Origin: Halococcus agarilyticus
Lineage (GTDB): Archaea > Halobacteriota > Halobacteria > Halobacteriales > Halococcaceae
Direction: 5' to 3'
Assembly: GCF_000334895.1 (NCBI RefSeq)
Contig: NZ_BAFM01000006.1
Span: 1-64,000, forward strand
DNA length: 64,000 nucleotides
Under the pieces are notes generated by a model that did no database searches, was not told where the DNA came from, and saw only the letters and a list, made by a program, of their open reading frames with translations. This document shows, one piece after another, positions 51,110 through 60,010 of this stretch. The translations under genes and the position numbers were made by a program. How positions within the stretch are numbered: the first letter of the stretch is position 1; every line of letters begins with the position of its first letter.

Positions 51110-52126
51110 TCAGTCCTCGCCCGCGAGCGACGCGCGCTGACGGTCGAGTTCGGGCGTCGGCTCGGCATAGACGTGGGCGAACAGCTCGTCACTTCCGGGT
51201 TCGGGAACCCCCTCGGCAGTCTCGACAGCGTCGTCGAGTTCGTCGTTCGCCGCCGTCTCGCACTCCTCGACGAACGCCTCGTCGACGACCCCCTGATCGG
51301 TGAGGTACTCGACGAAGCGCTCGACCGGATCGTGAGTTCGCCACGCGGGGAGGTCGGGGCCGTCGTCGCGATACCGGCTCGGATCGTCGCTGGTGGTGTG
51401 TGCGCCCCGGCGGTAGGTCAGGCTCTCGACGAGCACCGGCTCGCCGTCGCGGGCGCGGTCGAGCGCTTCCTCGATCGCGCCGCGCACCGCGAGCGGGTCC
51501 ATCCCGTCGACCTGCGCGCCCTCGAACCCGTAGGCCGATGCCTTCTCCGCAATCGTGGGACTCGCGGTCTGGCGCTCCCGCGGGAGGGAGATCGCCCAGC
51601 CGTTGTTCTCACACAGGAAGACCACCGGCGCGTCGAACACGCCGGCGAAATTGAGGGCCTCGTGGAAGTCGCCCTCGCTGGTCGCGCCGTCGCCGAAATC
51701 ACACAGGATCGCGTGGTCGTTTTCCATGTGATCGGCGGCCATCCCCGCGCCGACGGCGTGGGGGAGCTGGGTCGCGATCGGCACCGCTTGCGGGAAGATC
51801 GGGAGGTCGTGATCGGAGGTGAACTCCGGATGCCCGCGACGGAAGGCGAGCAGGTCGCTCATCGGCACGCCGCGGGCGAGCTGCATCGCGTTCGAGCGGT
51901 AGGTGGGGAACAGCCAGTCGTCGGCCGCGAGGGCGTGGGCCGCCCCGACCTGGGTGGCCTCCTGGCCCGCGAAGGGCGGATAGCCGCTCATCCAGCCGCG
52001 GCGCTGGAGCGCCACGGCGCGCTCGTCGAAGCGCCGTGCGCGGATCATGTCTTCGAGAAGGGCGCGTGCGTCGTCGGCGTCGAACGGGGTCGCGTCGAGG
52101 GCGCGCTCGCCGATGACCCGGTGCAT
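51110..52126 (-). CDS. Thiamine-diphosphate dehydrogenase E1 alpha subunit, unlinked
   Basis: The 338-residue protein has the E1-alpha pattern: PPFAGQEATQVGAAHAL, FPTYRSNAMQLARGVPMSDLL, and the ThDP motif GDGATSEGDFHEALNFAGVF...NNGWAIS. It fits pyruvate or branched-chain 2-oxo acid dehydrogenase E1 alpha. No E1 beta, E2 or E3 gene flanks it, so it is either a duplicate that pairs with a distant E1 beta or an enzyme for a different 2-oxo acid. A TATA-like element about 27 nt upstream supports the ATG. Confidence 0.88.
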   Translation of the reverse strand: MHRVIGERALDATPFDADDARALLEDMIRARRFDERAVALQRRGWMSGYPPFAGQEATQVGAAHALAADDWLFPTYRSNAMQLARGVPMSDLLAFRRGHPEFTSDHDLPIFPQAVPIATQLPHAVGAGMAADHMENDHAILCDFGDGATSEGDFHEALNFAGVFDAPVVFLCENNGWAISLPRERQTASPTIAEKASAYGFEGAQVDGMDPLAVRGAIEEALDRARDGEPVLVESLTYRRGAHTTSDDPSRYRDDGPDLPAWRTHDPVERFVEYLTDQGVVDEAFVEECETAANDELDDAVETAEGVPEPGSDELFAHVYAEPTPELDRQRASLAGED

Positions 52127-52197
52127 ACCACCTCACGTGCGGGCGCACCCGAAAGCCGTTCCGATACGCGGAAGGCCCGCGAGCCCCGGGACACGAT

Positions 52198-52524
52198 ATG
52201 GTCTCGATCGCCGACCTCGTCGGGCTCGTCGTGGTCGTCGGCGTCAACGCCACCGTCGCCGCGCTCGCCACGCGCTTCATCCGCGTCCGGCTCGACACCC
52301 AGTGGGGCGTCGCGCTCTACGTCGCCCTGCTCGTGCCGACGACGCTGTTCGTGCTGACGCTCGTCACGACCGGCCCCGTCGGGCTGGGACCGGACCTCGG
52401 TGGGGCGATCGCGGTGCTCGGAGTCGCGGTCCTCCTGCCGCTCGCGCTCGGCGTCGCGTTCGATTTCTTCTGGATGCCCGCCCCCGAGGAGGTCGAGCTC
52501 CCCGACACGCTCCGGGAGTCCTGA
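52198..52524 (+). CDS. Small membrane protein with three helices
   Basis: The 108-residue protein has three hydrophobic helices (about 5-27, 37-60, 67-90) and an acidic C-terminal tail. The pattern is common in haloarchaea and has no known function. It diverges from the E1-alpha gene with 71 bp between. Confidence 0.65.
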   Translation: MVSIADLVGLVVVVGVNATVAALATRFIRVRLDTQWGVALYVALLVPTTLFVLTLVTTGPVGLGPDLGGAIAVLGVAVLLPLALGVAFDFFWMPAPEEVELPDTLRES

Positions 52525-52650
52525 ACTCGCCCCGCGTCCGCCGGCCGATCGTCAGCGGCGACGAGTCGGCGGTTTCGAGTCGAAACGGACGGGTCGAACG
52601 GCGACGGCCCGAAGCGAGTTTTTAACCGATGGCGTCGTTTGGGGACGGGC

Positions 52651-53322
52651 ATGGGGAGTGCTTGCGTCATCAGGGGAGAGATCCCGGCCGAGGAGTTCGC
52701 GCTCTACGAGGGGTTGTCGTCGTTGCCAGGCGTCGAGTTCGAGGTCGAACGGATCGTCGAGACCGGGGAGGAGGCCGCGATGCCGCTCGTGTGGGTTCGG
52801 GGCGGCGATCACGAGACCGTCGCGGACGCCTTCGAGAACGATCCGAGCGTGCGGGAGATCGAACTCCTCTCGGCGTTCGACGACGAACAGCTCTACCGGA
52901 TGGAGTGGGTCGCCGACGTCGATCTCGTCCTCCAGATGCTCACCAACTCGGAGGCGACCATCACCGACGCGTACGGCACCGACGGCCGGTGGCATCTCCG
53001 GGTGCTCTACCCCGACCGCGAGTCGCTGTCGAAGACGACCGAGTTCCGCGACGAGGAGGGGCTGACCTTCGACATCACCGCGATCCGCGAACTTGAGGGC
53101 GAACCGGCGGGTCGGTACGGCCTGACCAAAGAGCAGTTCGAGGCGCTCGAAGCCGCGCTCGAAGCGGGCTACTACGAGGTCCCACGCGACGTCGATCAGA
53201 ACGAGCTCGCCGAGGAGCTGGGGATCTCCCACCAGGCGCTCTCCGAACGCCTCCGACGGGCGACCGGCGCGCTCGTCGAGGACGCGCTGCTGGTCGGGGC
53301 CGTCCCGGACCACGACGCATAA
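52651..53322 (+). CDS. HTH_10 (bat-type) transcriptional regulator
   Basis: The 223-residue protein has an N-terminal sensor-like region (about 1-150) and a C-terminal HTH_10 (about 165-215) with TKEQFEALEAALEAGYYEVPRDVDQNELAEELGISHQALSERLRRAT. Such regulators control local metabolic genes; the target is unknown. ATG 52651 was chosen over TTG 52639 because a TTTTTAA run lies about 27 nt before it. Confidence 0.85.
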   Translation: MGSACVIRGEIPAEEFALYEGLSSLPGVEFEVERIVETGEEAAMPLVWVRGGDHETVADAFENDPSVREIELLSAFDDEQLYRMEWVADVDLVLQMLTNSEATITDAYGTDGRWHLRVLYPDRESLSKTTEFRDEEGLTFDITAIRELEGEPAGRYGLTKEQFEALEAALEAGYYEVPRDVDQNELAEELGISHQALSERLRRATGALVEDALLVGAVPDHDA

Positions 53323-53420
53323 TCACCGCCGCTTCGGCCGCTCGCGACGAACGTGCGATGAAACAGAGCTTTCGTCCGCAACCTCAACGACTACAACCGA
53401 TCACACGAACAGCGACGACA

Positions 53421-53702
53421 ATGAGCCTCGATGGTGCGCTGCCGCCCTCCCCCCTGCACCGAGCGGACGCCGAGGCGATACGGGCCCGCGACGACGTGGA
53501 CGCGCTCATCGTTCTCGGGGCCACCTCGATGCACGCTCGCCGGAGCCACCGCGACGGCCCCGCGACCGAGGCCGTCGCGCTCGTCGACGGCACCGTCTGC
53601 GGACTCTCGTACGACGGAACCGACTGGTCACACGAGGTGTTGCAGCGTGACGCCGACCGTCACGAACACCTCGAAGCCGCGCTCCAGTGGTCGTCGGGCT
53701 GA
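53421..53702 (+). CDS. Small conserved haloarchaeal protein
   Basis: The 93-residue product (MSLDGALPPSPLHRADAEAI...) has a short alpha/beta core, VDALIVLGATSMHARRSHRDGP and VALVDGTVCGLSYDG. I do not recognise a named family. An in-frame ATG at 53358 adds 21 unlike residues; a TATA-like element lies 36 nt before that one, so the start is not certain. It is convergent with tmk. Confidence 0.55.
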   Translation: MSLDGALPPSPLHRADAEAIRARDDVDALIVLGATSMHARRSHRDGPATEAVALVDGTVCGLSYDGTDWSHEVLQRDADRHEHLEAALQWSSG

Positions 53703-53759
53703 CCGCCGAGAAACGGTGTCGGCGCGCTGGAACCGGACGACGAGCGCTCGGCCCGGGAG

Positions 53760-54350
53760 TCACTCGATGGCCCCGTCGAGCAGGCGCTCGATCGCTGACT
53801 CGGCCGCCTCGATCACCGTCTCGGGCGACTGGCTCGCGTCGATCCGCACGAACCGCTCGGGCTCGTACGCGACGAGCTGCTCGTAGTTTTCTCGGACCCT
53901 GTCGAGGTAGTCCGCCTGTTCGAACTTGTTCGTCGCACCGCTGCGCGCCGCGCCGCGCTCGGGAGCGAGATCGAGGTAGATCGTCGCGTCGGGCGGGCGC
54001 GTCCAGGGCTGGTGGACGCCGCGAACGTACTCCATCGGGCGCTTCACCCGACCGTCGAGCGCCGCGCCCTGGTAGGCGTACCGCGAGTCCGAATACCGAT
54101 CCGAGATCACGACCTCGCCGGCGTCGAGCGCGGGGCGAACGGTGTTGGAGAGGTGGGCAGCGTGGTCGGCCGTATACAGGAAGAGTTCGGCGAGCGGGTC
54201 GGCGTCGGGGTCGGCGATCGAGCGCGCGACCGCCTCGCCGTACCACGAGTCGGTCGGCTCGCGGGTGAAGGTGGCGTCGACGGTGTCGTGCAGCGCCTCC
54301 CAGACGGTGGTCTTCCCGCTGCCGTCGATGCCTTCGAGCGTGACGAGCAT
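53760..54350 (-). CDS. tmk: Thymidylate kinase
   Basis: The 196-residue P-loop kinase has Walker [10 protein letters not shown], the DRY-type motif [13 protein letters not shown], and a lid-like segment [18 protein letters not shown]. It phosphorylates dTMP to dTDP, so it takes the product of thyX at 17452. A minus-strand ACTTA element about 27 nt before ATG 54350 supports the start. Confidence 0.93.
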   Translation of the reverse strand: MLVTLEGIDGSGKTTVWEALHDTVDATFTREPTDSWYGEAVARSIADPDADPLAELFLYTADHAAHLSNTVRPALDAGEVVISDRYSDSRYAYQGAALDGRVKRPMEYVRGVHQPWTRPPDATIYLDLAPERGAARSGATNKFEQADYLDRVRENYEQLVAYEPERFVRIDASQSPETVIEAAESAIERLLDGAIE

Positions 54351-54744
54351 ACCGCGAGTTCGCCCGCCGACGGGTAAGTGTTGAGTTCGGCTGATCTCAC
54401 TGCTCAGCGGACGAGCCGGCGGGCAGCGCGACTGCGTCGGCCGTGTGCGTCACTACTGATCGCTCTCCGCGTAGTTGTCGTCACGGCGTCGTTGGACCGA
54501 TTCACCGAGCTCGTCGGCGATTTCCTCGCGTTTCGCGTCGGATGTCGCTTCCGGAACGAGTATTCCGCGGGTCTGGGTCATCGCCACGAACGGCAGTATC
54601 AGTCGTACTGTTGTAGTGCTTGCGACGCTTCGCTCCAGCATCGGCGTTCTCCGGCCACCGAACGACCGTGCCTTCATCCGTCGATGGGGACGTATCTCCT
54701 GCCGGTGACGGTGGTTTTAGGTCAGTTCCCCGAATAGTCAGGAC
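54351..54744. other. Intergenic region holding a weak small frame
   Basis: The only candidate gene is the 42-codon frame at 54453-54581 listed separately. The right end carries the promoter of the epimerase-like gene (GGTTTTAGG at about 54713-54721, 28 nt before its ATG). Confidence 0.4.
54453..54581 (-). CDS. Possible 42-residue peptide or gene remnant
   Basis: The frame reads MTQTRGILVPEATSDAKREEIADELGESVQ and ends RRRDDNYAESDQ. It is acidic and helical like real haloarchaeal proteins. The frame runs upstream without a stop through TVRLILPFVA, which resembles the end of a membrane helix, so it may be the C-terminal relic of a longer membrane protein. No promoter is clear. Confidence 0.3.
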   Translation of the reverse strand: MTQTRGILVPEATSDAKREEIADELGESVQRRRDDNYAESDQ

Positions 54745-55632
54745 ATGGACGTGCTCGTGACCGGCGGCGACGGCTTCGTTGGACGGAATCTCTGTGACGA
54801 ACTGGCGGAACGCGGCCACGACGTGACGGCGCTCTCGCGCGATCCCGACCCATCGGTGTTCGAGGCGGACGTCGACACCGCGATCGGCGACGTGACCGCC
54901 TACGACTCGATGAAAGAGGCGTTCGCGGGCCGTGATGCGGTCTTCAATCTCGTCGCGCTTTCGGCGCTCTATCAGCCCTCGGGCGGCGAGGAACGTCACT
55001 TCGAGGTTCACCTCGGCGGCACCGAGAACGCGGTTCGGGCGGCCGAGGAACACGGTGTGGAACGGTTCGTCCAGATGAGCGCACTCGGAGCCGATCCCCA
55101 GGGGCCGACGGCGTACATCCGGGCGAAGGGCGAGGCCGAGGGAGTCGTCAGGGACTCCGCGCTCGACTGGACGATCTTCCGTCCCTCGGTGGTGTTCGGC
55201 GACGGCGACGAGTTCGCCTCGTTCACCAAGATGCTCACGACGCCGTACGTGACGGGGCTGCCTGGTGCCGACACGGTGCGATTTCAGCCCATCTGGATCG
55301 GCGACTTCGCCCCGATGCTCGTCGACAGCATCGAGGACGGCGGACACGTCGGCGAGACCTACGAGATCGGTGGCCCGGCCGTCCTGACGCTCGGGGACGT
55401 GACGAAACTGGTCTACCGCGCCGAGGGGAAGTCGGTGTCGGTGATCCACATCCCGACGTCGCTGGCGAAAGTCGGGGGGACGCTCATCGGTCCCATCCCG
55501 CTGATCCCCTTCGGCCCGAATCAGGCGCGCTCGCTCGAAATCGACAACACGGTCGCCGACAACGACGCCACCGTGTTCGGCCGCACCCCGGCCGACCTCC
55601 GATCGTTCGCCGACTACCTCGGCGTGACGTGA
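54745..55632 (+). CDS. NAD-dependent epimerase/NmrA-like (complex I NDUFA9-like) protein
   Basis: The 295-residue Rossmann protein has VTGGDGFVGRNLCDELAERGHDV at the start, VFNLVALSALYQPSGG, VERFVQMSALGADPQG and the extended SDR tail with TIFRPSVVFGDGDEF. The YIRAK segment lies in the Y-x3-K position. It matches the NDUFA9/atypical SDR group, often found with complex I or carotenoid genes; its role is unknown. A TATA-like element 28 nt upstream supports ATG 54745. Confidence 0.85.
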   Translation: MDVLVTGGDGFVGRNLCDELAERGHDVTALSRDPDPSVFEADVDTAIGDVTAYDSMKEAFAGRDAVFNLVALSALYQPSGGEERHFEVHLGGTENAVRAAEEHGVERFVQMSALGADPQGPTAYIRAKGEAEGVVRDSALDWTIFRPSVVFGDGDEFASFTKMLTTPYVTGLPGADTVRFQPIWIGDFAPMLVDSIEDGGHVGETYEIGGPAVLTLGDVTKLVYRAEGKSVSVIHIPTSLAKVGGTLIGPIPLIPFGPNQARSLEIDNTVADNDATVFGRTPADLRSFADYLGVT

Positions 55633-55720
55633 GTTCCCGGACCGTCGAGAGCATCGCCGATGGCAGCCACCCTTCCCGCCGACCGGCACCCATTTGGCGT
55701 CGAGCGGCCGAGCATGGCGT

Positions 55721-56374
55721 ATGCGTGTCGTCGTCCCGTTCGCGGCCGAGCAGCCGAAGACGCGGCTCGCGGACGTGTTCGCACCCGCCGAGCGCCGCGA
55801 GCTCGCCCGCGTCATGCTGGACGACGTCCTCCGTGCGCTCCGCGAGACCGGCCACGCACCCGAGGTGCTCGCGACGACCGGGATCGACGTCGATGTACCC
55901 ACGATCGTCGACGAGCGCCCGCTGAACGCGGCGGTCGATGCGGTGCTGGAGGGCCAGGAGCCGCCGGTCGCGGTGGTGATGGCGGACCTCCCGCTCGCGA
56001 CCCCCGACGCGCTCGCGCGGCTGTTCGCGCCGGAGGCCGACGTGGTGCTCGCGCCCAGCCGGGGTGGCGGAACGAACGCGTTCGTGACGCGCCACCCCGA
56101 CTTTCGAGTCGATTACCACGGCGCGTCGTACCGGGATCACCGCGAGCGCGCCCGCGAGGTCGGTGCGAGCGTCGCGACGGTCGACTCCCACCGGCTCGCG
56201 ACCGACGTCGACGAGCGTGCCGACCTCGCGGAGGTGTTGCTCCACGGGACCGGCGCGACGCGTCGGTGGCTCGAAGAGAGCGGGGTTCGACTCGACACGA
56301 GCGGGGACGGGCGGGCGACCGTGCGTCGGGACGATCCGGCCGCACGGCGGGGTGACGGACCCAAAACGAGGTGA
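55721..56374 (+). CDS. cofC: 2-phospho-L-lactate guanylyltransferase (CofC)
   Basis: The 217-residue nucleotidyltransferase begins MRVVVPFAAEQPKTRLADVF, the N-terminal GTP-binding stretch, with VVMADLPLATPDAL for the metal Asp and LAPSRGGGTNAFV for the base loop. It activates 2-phospho-lactate (or phosphoenolpyruvate) for coenzyme F420. It is followed by cofG for the F420 chromophore on the same strand. A TATA-like ATTTGG element 28 nt upstream supports the ATG. Confidence 0.9.
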   Translation: MRVVVPFAAEQPKTRLADVFAPAERRELARVMLDDVLRALRETGHAPEVLATTGIDVDVPTIVDERPLNAAVDAVLEGQEPPVAVVMADLPLATPDALARLFAPEADVVLAPSRGGGTNAFVTRHPDFRVDYHGASYRDHRERAREVGASVATVDSHRLATDVDERADLAEVLLHGTGATRRWLEESGVRLDTSGDGRATVRRDDPAARRGDGPKTR

Positions 56375-56410
56375 TTCGGGTGAGAGTTGGGACAATCGTT
56401 TAGGAGAAGG

Positions 56411-56462
56411 GTTCCCGAGTTCCGACTGCGCGAACCCCCTTCCCCGGTTCGCGCACGGGAAC
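56411..56462. terminator. Nested hairpin after cofC
   Basis: An outer stem GTTCCCG (56411-56417)/CGGGAAC (56456-56462) encloses an inner 10-bp stem TGCGCGAACC (56427-56436)/GGTTCGCGCA (56446-56455), with a 9-nt bulge on one side and a 9-nt pyrimidine loop. It begins 37 nt past the cofC stop and before the cofG promoter, so it belongs to the 3' end of the cofC message; it may end or protect it. Confidence 0.55.
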
Positions 56463-56486
56463 GTCGGCTGCGGTATCCCGCTCCCG

Positions 56487-56524
56487 ACCCGGCATCCGTC
56501 CCTCCCCTTCCCTGGATGCCGGGT
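56487..56524. repeat. Second hairpin between cofC and cofG
   Basis: ACCCGGCATCC (56487-56497) pairs perfectly with GGATGCCGGGT (56514-56524) across a 16-nt pyrimidine-rich loop. It follows the nested hairpin by 24 nt and precedes the cofG TATA-like element (56544-56551). Confidence 0.55.
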
Positions 56525-56575
56525 GCGCCCCGCCGAGTGACAGCCTTTTAGCCGCCCGAGTGCCTCGCCGGGGTC

Positions 56576-57694
56576 ATGCAACGGCCCGACGACCGCGGCC
56601 GTGACGCGCTCGACGATTTCGACATCACGACGGGTGACGTCGACCGGCTGTGCGCCGTCACCCCCGACGACGTCGCTCCCGCCCCCCACCTCTCGTTCGC
56701 GCGCAACGTCTTCCTCCCGCTGACGACGGCATGTCGGTACACCTGCACCTACTGCACGTACTTCGACCCGCCTGGCGAAGCCAGCCTGATGGATCGTGAA
56801 GACGTCCGGAACGTGCTCGAAACCGGAGCCGACGCCGGCTGCACCGAGGCGCTGTTCACCTTCGGCGACAAGCCCGACGACCGCTACGAAGCGATCCACG
56901 ATCAGCTCGACGCGTGGGGTCACGACTCGATCCACGAGTACCTCTACGAGATGTGCGAACTCGCGCTCGACGTCGGGCTTCTCCCCCACAGCAACCCCGG
57001 CGACCTCGAACGGGAGGAGATGGCGATGCTCGCCGAGGTGAACGCCTCGATGGGCGTGATGCTCGAAACCACCGCCGATGTCGACGCCCACGCCGGCCCT
57101 CGAAAGAAGACCCCCGAGCAGCGTCTCGACACCATCCGTGCGGCCGGCGAGGTCGGGATCCCGTTCACCACCGGCATTCTGGTGGGAATCGGCGAGGACT
57201 GGGAGGATCGGGCCGAATCGCTGCTGGCGATCCGCGAACTCGACGAGCGCTACGGCCACATCCAGGAGGTGCTCGTCCAGCCCGTCGTCGAAAACGAGCG
57301 GTGGAACAGCCCGACGCCCGACGCGGAGACGCTCCGGCGTGCGGTCGCGATGGCTCGCTCCGCGCTCCCCGAGGAGGTCTCGATCCAGGTGCCGCCGAAC
57401 CTCGCGCCCGTCCGCGAGGTGCTCGACTGCGGCGTCGACGACCTCGGCGGAGTGTCGCCCGTGACCGACGACCACATCAACCCCGACTACGCGTGGCCGG
57501 GCCTCGACGAACTCGAAGCCATCGCGGGAGAGGCCGGCGTCCCGCTCGGCGAGCGCCTGCCGGTGTACGAGCGGTTCGTCGACGACGGCGGCTGGATCGA
57601 CGAGCGCATCGAGGCGGCGCTCGCCGCCGACACCGTCCACGGCGAGCGCTTCCGATCGGTGCTCGAACACGGCGAGAACCCCGCCGAAGTGTAG
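56576..57694 (+). CDS. cofG: 7,8-didemethyl-8-hydroxy-5-deazariboflavin synthase subunit CofG
   Basis: The 372-residue radical SAM enzyme has CRYTCTYC (Cx3Cx2C, 4Fe-4S and SAM site) near residue 55, LFTFGDKPDDRY, and TTGILVGIGEDWEDR in the SAM-binding barrel. With CofH it makes the F0 chromophore of coenzyme F420. CofH is not in the window. A CCTTTTAG promoter element 28 nt upstream supports ATG 56576. Confidence 0.95.
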   Translation: MQRPDDRGRDALDDFDITTGDVDRLCAVTPDDVAPAPHLSFARNVFLPLTTACRYTCTYCTYFDPPGEASLMDREDVRNVLETGADAGCTEALFTFGDKPDDRYEAIHDQLDAWGHDSIHEYLYEMCELALDVGLLPHSNPGDLEREEMAMLAEVNASMGVMLETTADVDAHAGPRKKTPEQRLDTIRAAGEVGIPFTTGILVGIGEDWEDRAESLLAIRELDERYGHIQEVLVQPVVENERWNSPTPDAETLRRAVAMARSALPEEVSIQVPPNLAPVREVLDCGVDDLGGVSPVTDDHINPDYAWPGLDELEAIAGEAGVPLGERLPVYERFVDDGGWIDERIEAALAADTVHGERFRSVLEHGENPAEV

Positions 57695-57716
57695 CAGTCG
57701 GAGCGGACGACGCTCG

Positions 57717-58490
57717 CTACCGACGTCCTGTCGGCTCGCGTTCGCGCTCCCGATCGGCGTCCGAGTGCGACCGCGAATCGACTGGCTCCGGTGCCGGGCT
57801 GTACCGATCGGTCCCGTCGTCGGCCGTCGGTTCGTCGTCGAACTCGATGGTGAGCGGCCGTGCGAGTCGAGCGGCGGCGGTCGTGGCCAGGCCTCGCGCT
57901 CGCGCCAGCGTGCTTGGCTCCGGCGGTGATCGAACCCGGAGTTCGCTTCCCTCGCGAACGAGCAGGTCGCGGTCGTCGAGCTCCGCAACCGCACGATCGA
58001 GCGCCGCGTCGTCGGGGTCGAGCGCGTCGGACAGCTCTCGACGGGTGAGGGGCTGCTCGCGGAGCGTCCGGTCGACCTTCCTCGTGACGTAGTCGTGGTA
58101 GACGTCCCGGCCGTCGGGGTCCTCGTCGCCCTCGTCGATGAAGAGCCCCTCGTGACGCAGCGTCTGGACGGCGTCGAGGGCGAGCCACCCGCCGAGGGCC
58201 GCGAAAACCACCGGCAGCCACCACGTACCAGTGCCACCGAGCACGAACAGGGCAACGCCGGAGAGCAGCGCCATGAGACCGAAACCGAGGGTTCTGACGA
58301 TCTCCCGGAGATCGTACACCTCCGTCAGGAGCTCCGAAAGACCGAAAATCCCCGTCGCCGTGAGACTCGTCGCAGTCTGTGTCACCGATCCGTCGAAAAA
58401 CCACACTGAGAACGCGACGAGTCCTAACCACGCCAGTATCGCCCGTGGACTCACCCGCTCTCGAACCGCGACACGGACGGAGTCGGCCAT
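57717..58490 (-). CDS. Membrane protein with cytoplasmic winged-helix domain
   Basis: The 257-residue protein has three or four hydrophobic helices in its first ~115 residues, among them RAILAWLGLVAFSVWFF and GLMALLSGVALFVLGG. A cytoplasmic winged helix follows (about 135-190, with REQPLTRRELSDALDPDDAALDRAVAELDDRDLLV), then a charged Arg/Asp tail. No family name is certain. It could be a membrane-tied regulator. A minus-strand GTTAATTG 27 nt before the ATG supports the start; an open frame 60 codons longer has no likeness. Confidence 0.65.
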   Translation of the reverse strand: MADSVRVAVRERVSPRAILAWLGLVAFSVWFFDGSVTQTATSLTATGIFGLSELLTEVYDLREIVRTLGFGLMALLSGVALFVLGGTGTWWLPVVFAALGGWLALDAVQTLRHEGLFIDEGDEDPDGRDVYHDYVTRKVDRTLREQPLTRRELSDALDPDDAALDRAVAELDDRDLLVREGSELRVRSPPEPSTLARARGLATTAAARLARPLTIEFDDEPTADDGTDRYSPAPEPVDSRSHSDADREREREPTGRR

Positions 58491-58672
58491 CGATCGTCGG
58501 TTCCCCCTCGATACAATTAACTCCTCGCCTCGCCGACCGTTTCGGACTGGCGAGCGGATAACGGCTCGCCGGTAGCGCGGATCGGAACACTCCGTGCGAA
58601 TCGATCGTTCTTCCGGAATATCTCGGTTATTCAACACGCTTCGTCGCGGACGGGAGCGTGGTGAGGACACGA

Positions 58673-59740
58673 ATGCCAGAACACACGCGGCGCGAACTGC
58701 TGAAGTTGACCGGCGCGACGGCGGCGGCCGCGGTCGGCGTCCCGAGCGTCGGCCTCGCCCAAGACGACACGCCCGATTCCGAGTGGACGGAGGCGGAGTC
58801 GCCGACGAAGAAGACCCTGAATGGTGCGGTCGACACCGCCGAGGGGCCGTTCGCGGTCGGGGCCGGCGGCGACGTGCTCGCCCGACGGAAAGACGGCTGG
58901 CAGAAGGTCGTCGAGTACGGTCCCCAGGCGCGGAGTCGGCCGCTGACGGGTGTCGACGTCACCGACGACGGCAAGGCGCTCTGGTTCGTCGGCGGCTCGG
59001 GCGTGATCGGCGAGTACCGCGTCGACACCGAGACGCTCACGAACTACTCCGCGCCGAAGGAGAAGACCAGCACGTGGGAGGGCTGTGCGGTGCGGGGCAG
59101 CGCGGGCGAGAACGAGCGCCTCTACTTCGTCAACGGCTCGGGCGAACTCCTGATCGGCGTCCGCCAGGAGAGCGGCGCGGTCAAGTACGCGGACGTGACC
59201 AAACCCGGCGGCGGGTCGACGATCCCGGCGATCGACTTCCACGCGCGGAAGGAGGGCCACGTCGTCTCGACCAGCCAGTTCGTCGCTGCGACGGGCGACG
59301 GCGGCGAGAAGTGGAAGAAGATCGGGATCGACTTCGCCGGCGGGGCCTTCTTCGACGTCGCGAGCGTCGGCCCGAAGGACGTCAACGTGGCTGCCGGCGG
59401 CGGGATCGTCTACCGCTACGACGGGTTCCGGTGGACGCCCCACGTGATCGACGACGGTCGCCAGGCGATCCGCGCGATCGACCGCGACGGCACGGCGGGG
59501 CTCGCAGCCGGAGCGGGCGGGAAGGTCTACGAACGCCAGTCGGCCGGCCAGTGGCGACGGTTCCAGACGCCGGTCGCGACGAAGTTCAACGGCGTCGCGC
59601 GGACCGACACCTACGACGTGGCGGTGGGCGCTGGCGGGGTTATCGTCGAACGGTCGGTCGATCGCGACGCCGAGCCCCCGAGCAGCAACAAGTCGGTGGT
59701 TCGGTACGCGGAGGGCGCTGTCGAGACCGCGTGGGACTGA
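58673..59740 (+). CDS. Tat-exported beta-propeller protein (Ycf48/BNR-like)
   Basis: The 355-residue protein begins MPEHTRRELLKLTGATAAAA (twin-arginine). The mature part is built of repeated strands such as FAVGAGGDVLARRKDGWQKV, ALWFVGGSGVIGEYR, VVSTSQFVAATGDGGEKWKKIG and AAGGGIVYRYDGFRW, which looks like a six- or seven-bladed propeller of the photosystem-assembly Ycf48/WD40 type. It is probably anchored or free outside the cell; its role is unknown. GTG starts at 58658 and 58661 are alternatives. Confidence 0.8.
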   Translation: MPEHTRRELLKLTGATAAAAVGVPSVGLAQDDTPDSEWTEAESPTKKTLNGAVDTAEGPFAVGAGGDVLARRKDGWQKVVEYGPQARSRPLTGVDVTDDGKALWFVGGSGVIGEYRVDTETLTNYSAPKEKTSTWEGCAVRGSAGENERLYFVNGSGELLIGVRQESGAVKYADVTKPGGGSTIPAIDFHARKEGHVVSTSQFVAATGDGGEKWKKIGIDFAGGAFFDVASVGPKDVNVAAGGGIVYRYDGFRWTPHVIDDGRQAIRAIDRDGTAGLAAGAGGKVYERQSAGQWRRFQTPVATKFNGVARTDTYDVAVGAGGVIVERSVDRDAEPPSSNKSVVRYAEGAVETAWD

Positions 59741-59755
59741 GGAAAGGAGGGGCGG

Positions 59756-60007
59756 CTACGCCGAGTGGGTCGATCGAGAATCGGACGGCTCGCCGAGTTC
59801 GTCGTCGAGCCCCGACCAGCAGTCCTCGCAGACCATCCGGATCGTCTCCTCCTCGGTACCGGAACCGCTCTCGTCGATCAGGACTGCCCGACAGTCGGCG
59901 TACTCCCGGGGGCTGAGGTCGGTTCCACAGAGCGCACACTCCGTGCCGGCGGGGGTCGAGTCGGCGGACGTCGCGTCGGCCGTCGTCGGTTCTGGATCGT
60001 CGGTCAT
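59756..60007 (-). CDS. Small zinc-binding protein (CxxC pair)
   Basis: The 83-residue product has an acidic disordered N-terminus, then CALCGTDLSPREYADCRAVLI and MVCEDCWSGLDDELGE. The pairs CALC and CEDC form a likely zinc site. It sits 3 bp after a 48-residue gene with the same CxxC/CxxC-W-D-E-L pattern, so the two look like a duplicated pair in one transcript. Confidence 0.65.
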   Translation of the reverse strand: MTDDPEPTTADATSADSTPAGTECALCGTDLSPREYADCRAVLIDESGSGTEEETIRMVCEDCWSGLDDELGEPSDSRSTHSA

Positions 60008-60010
60008 CGA

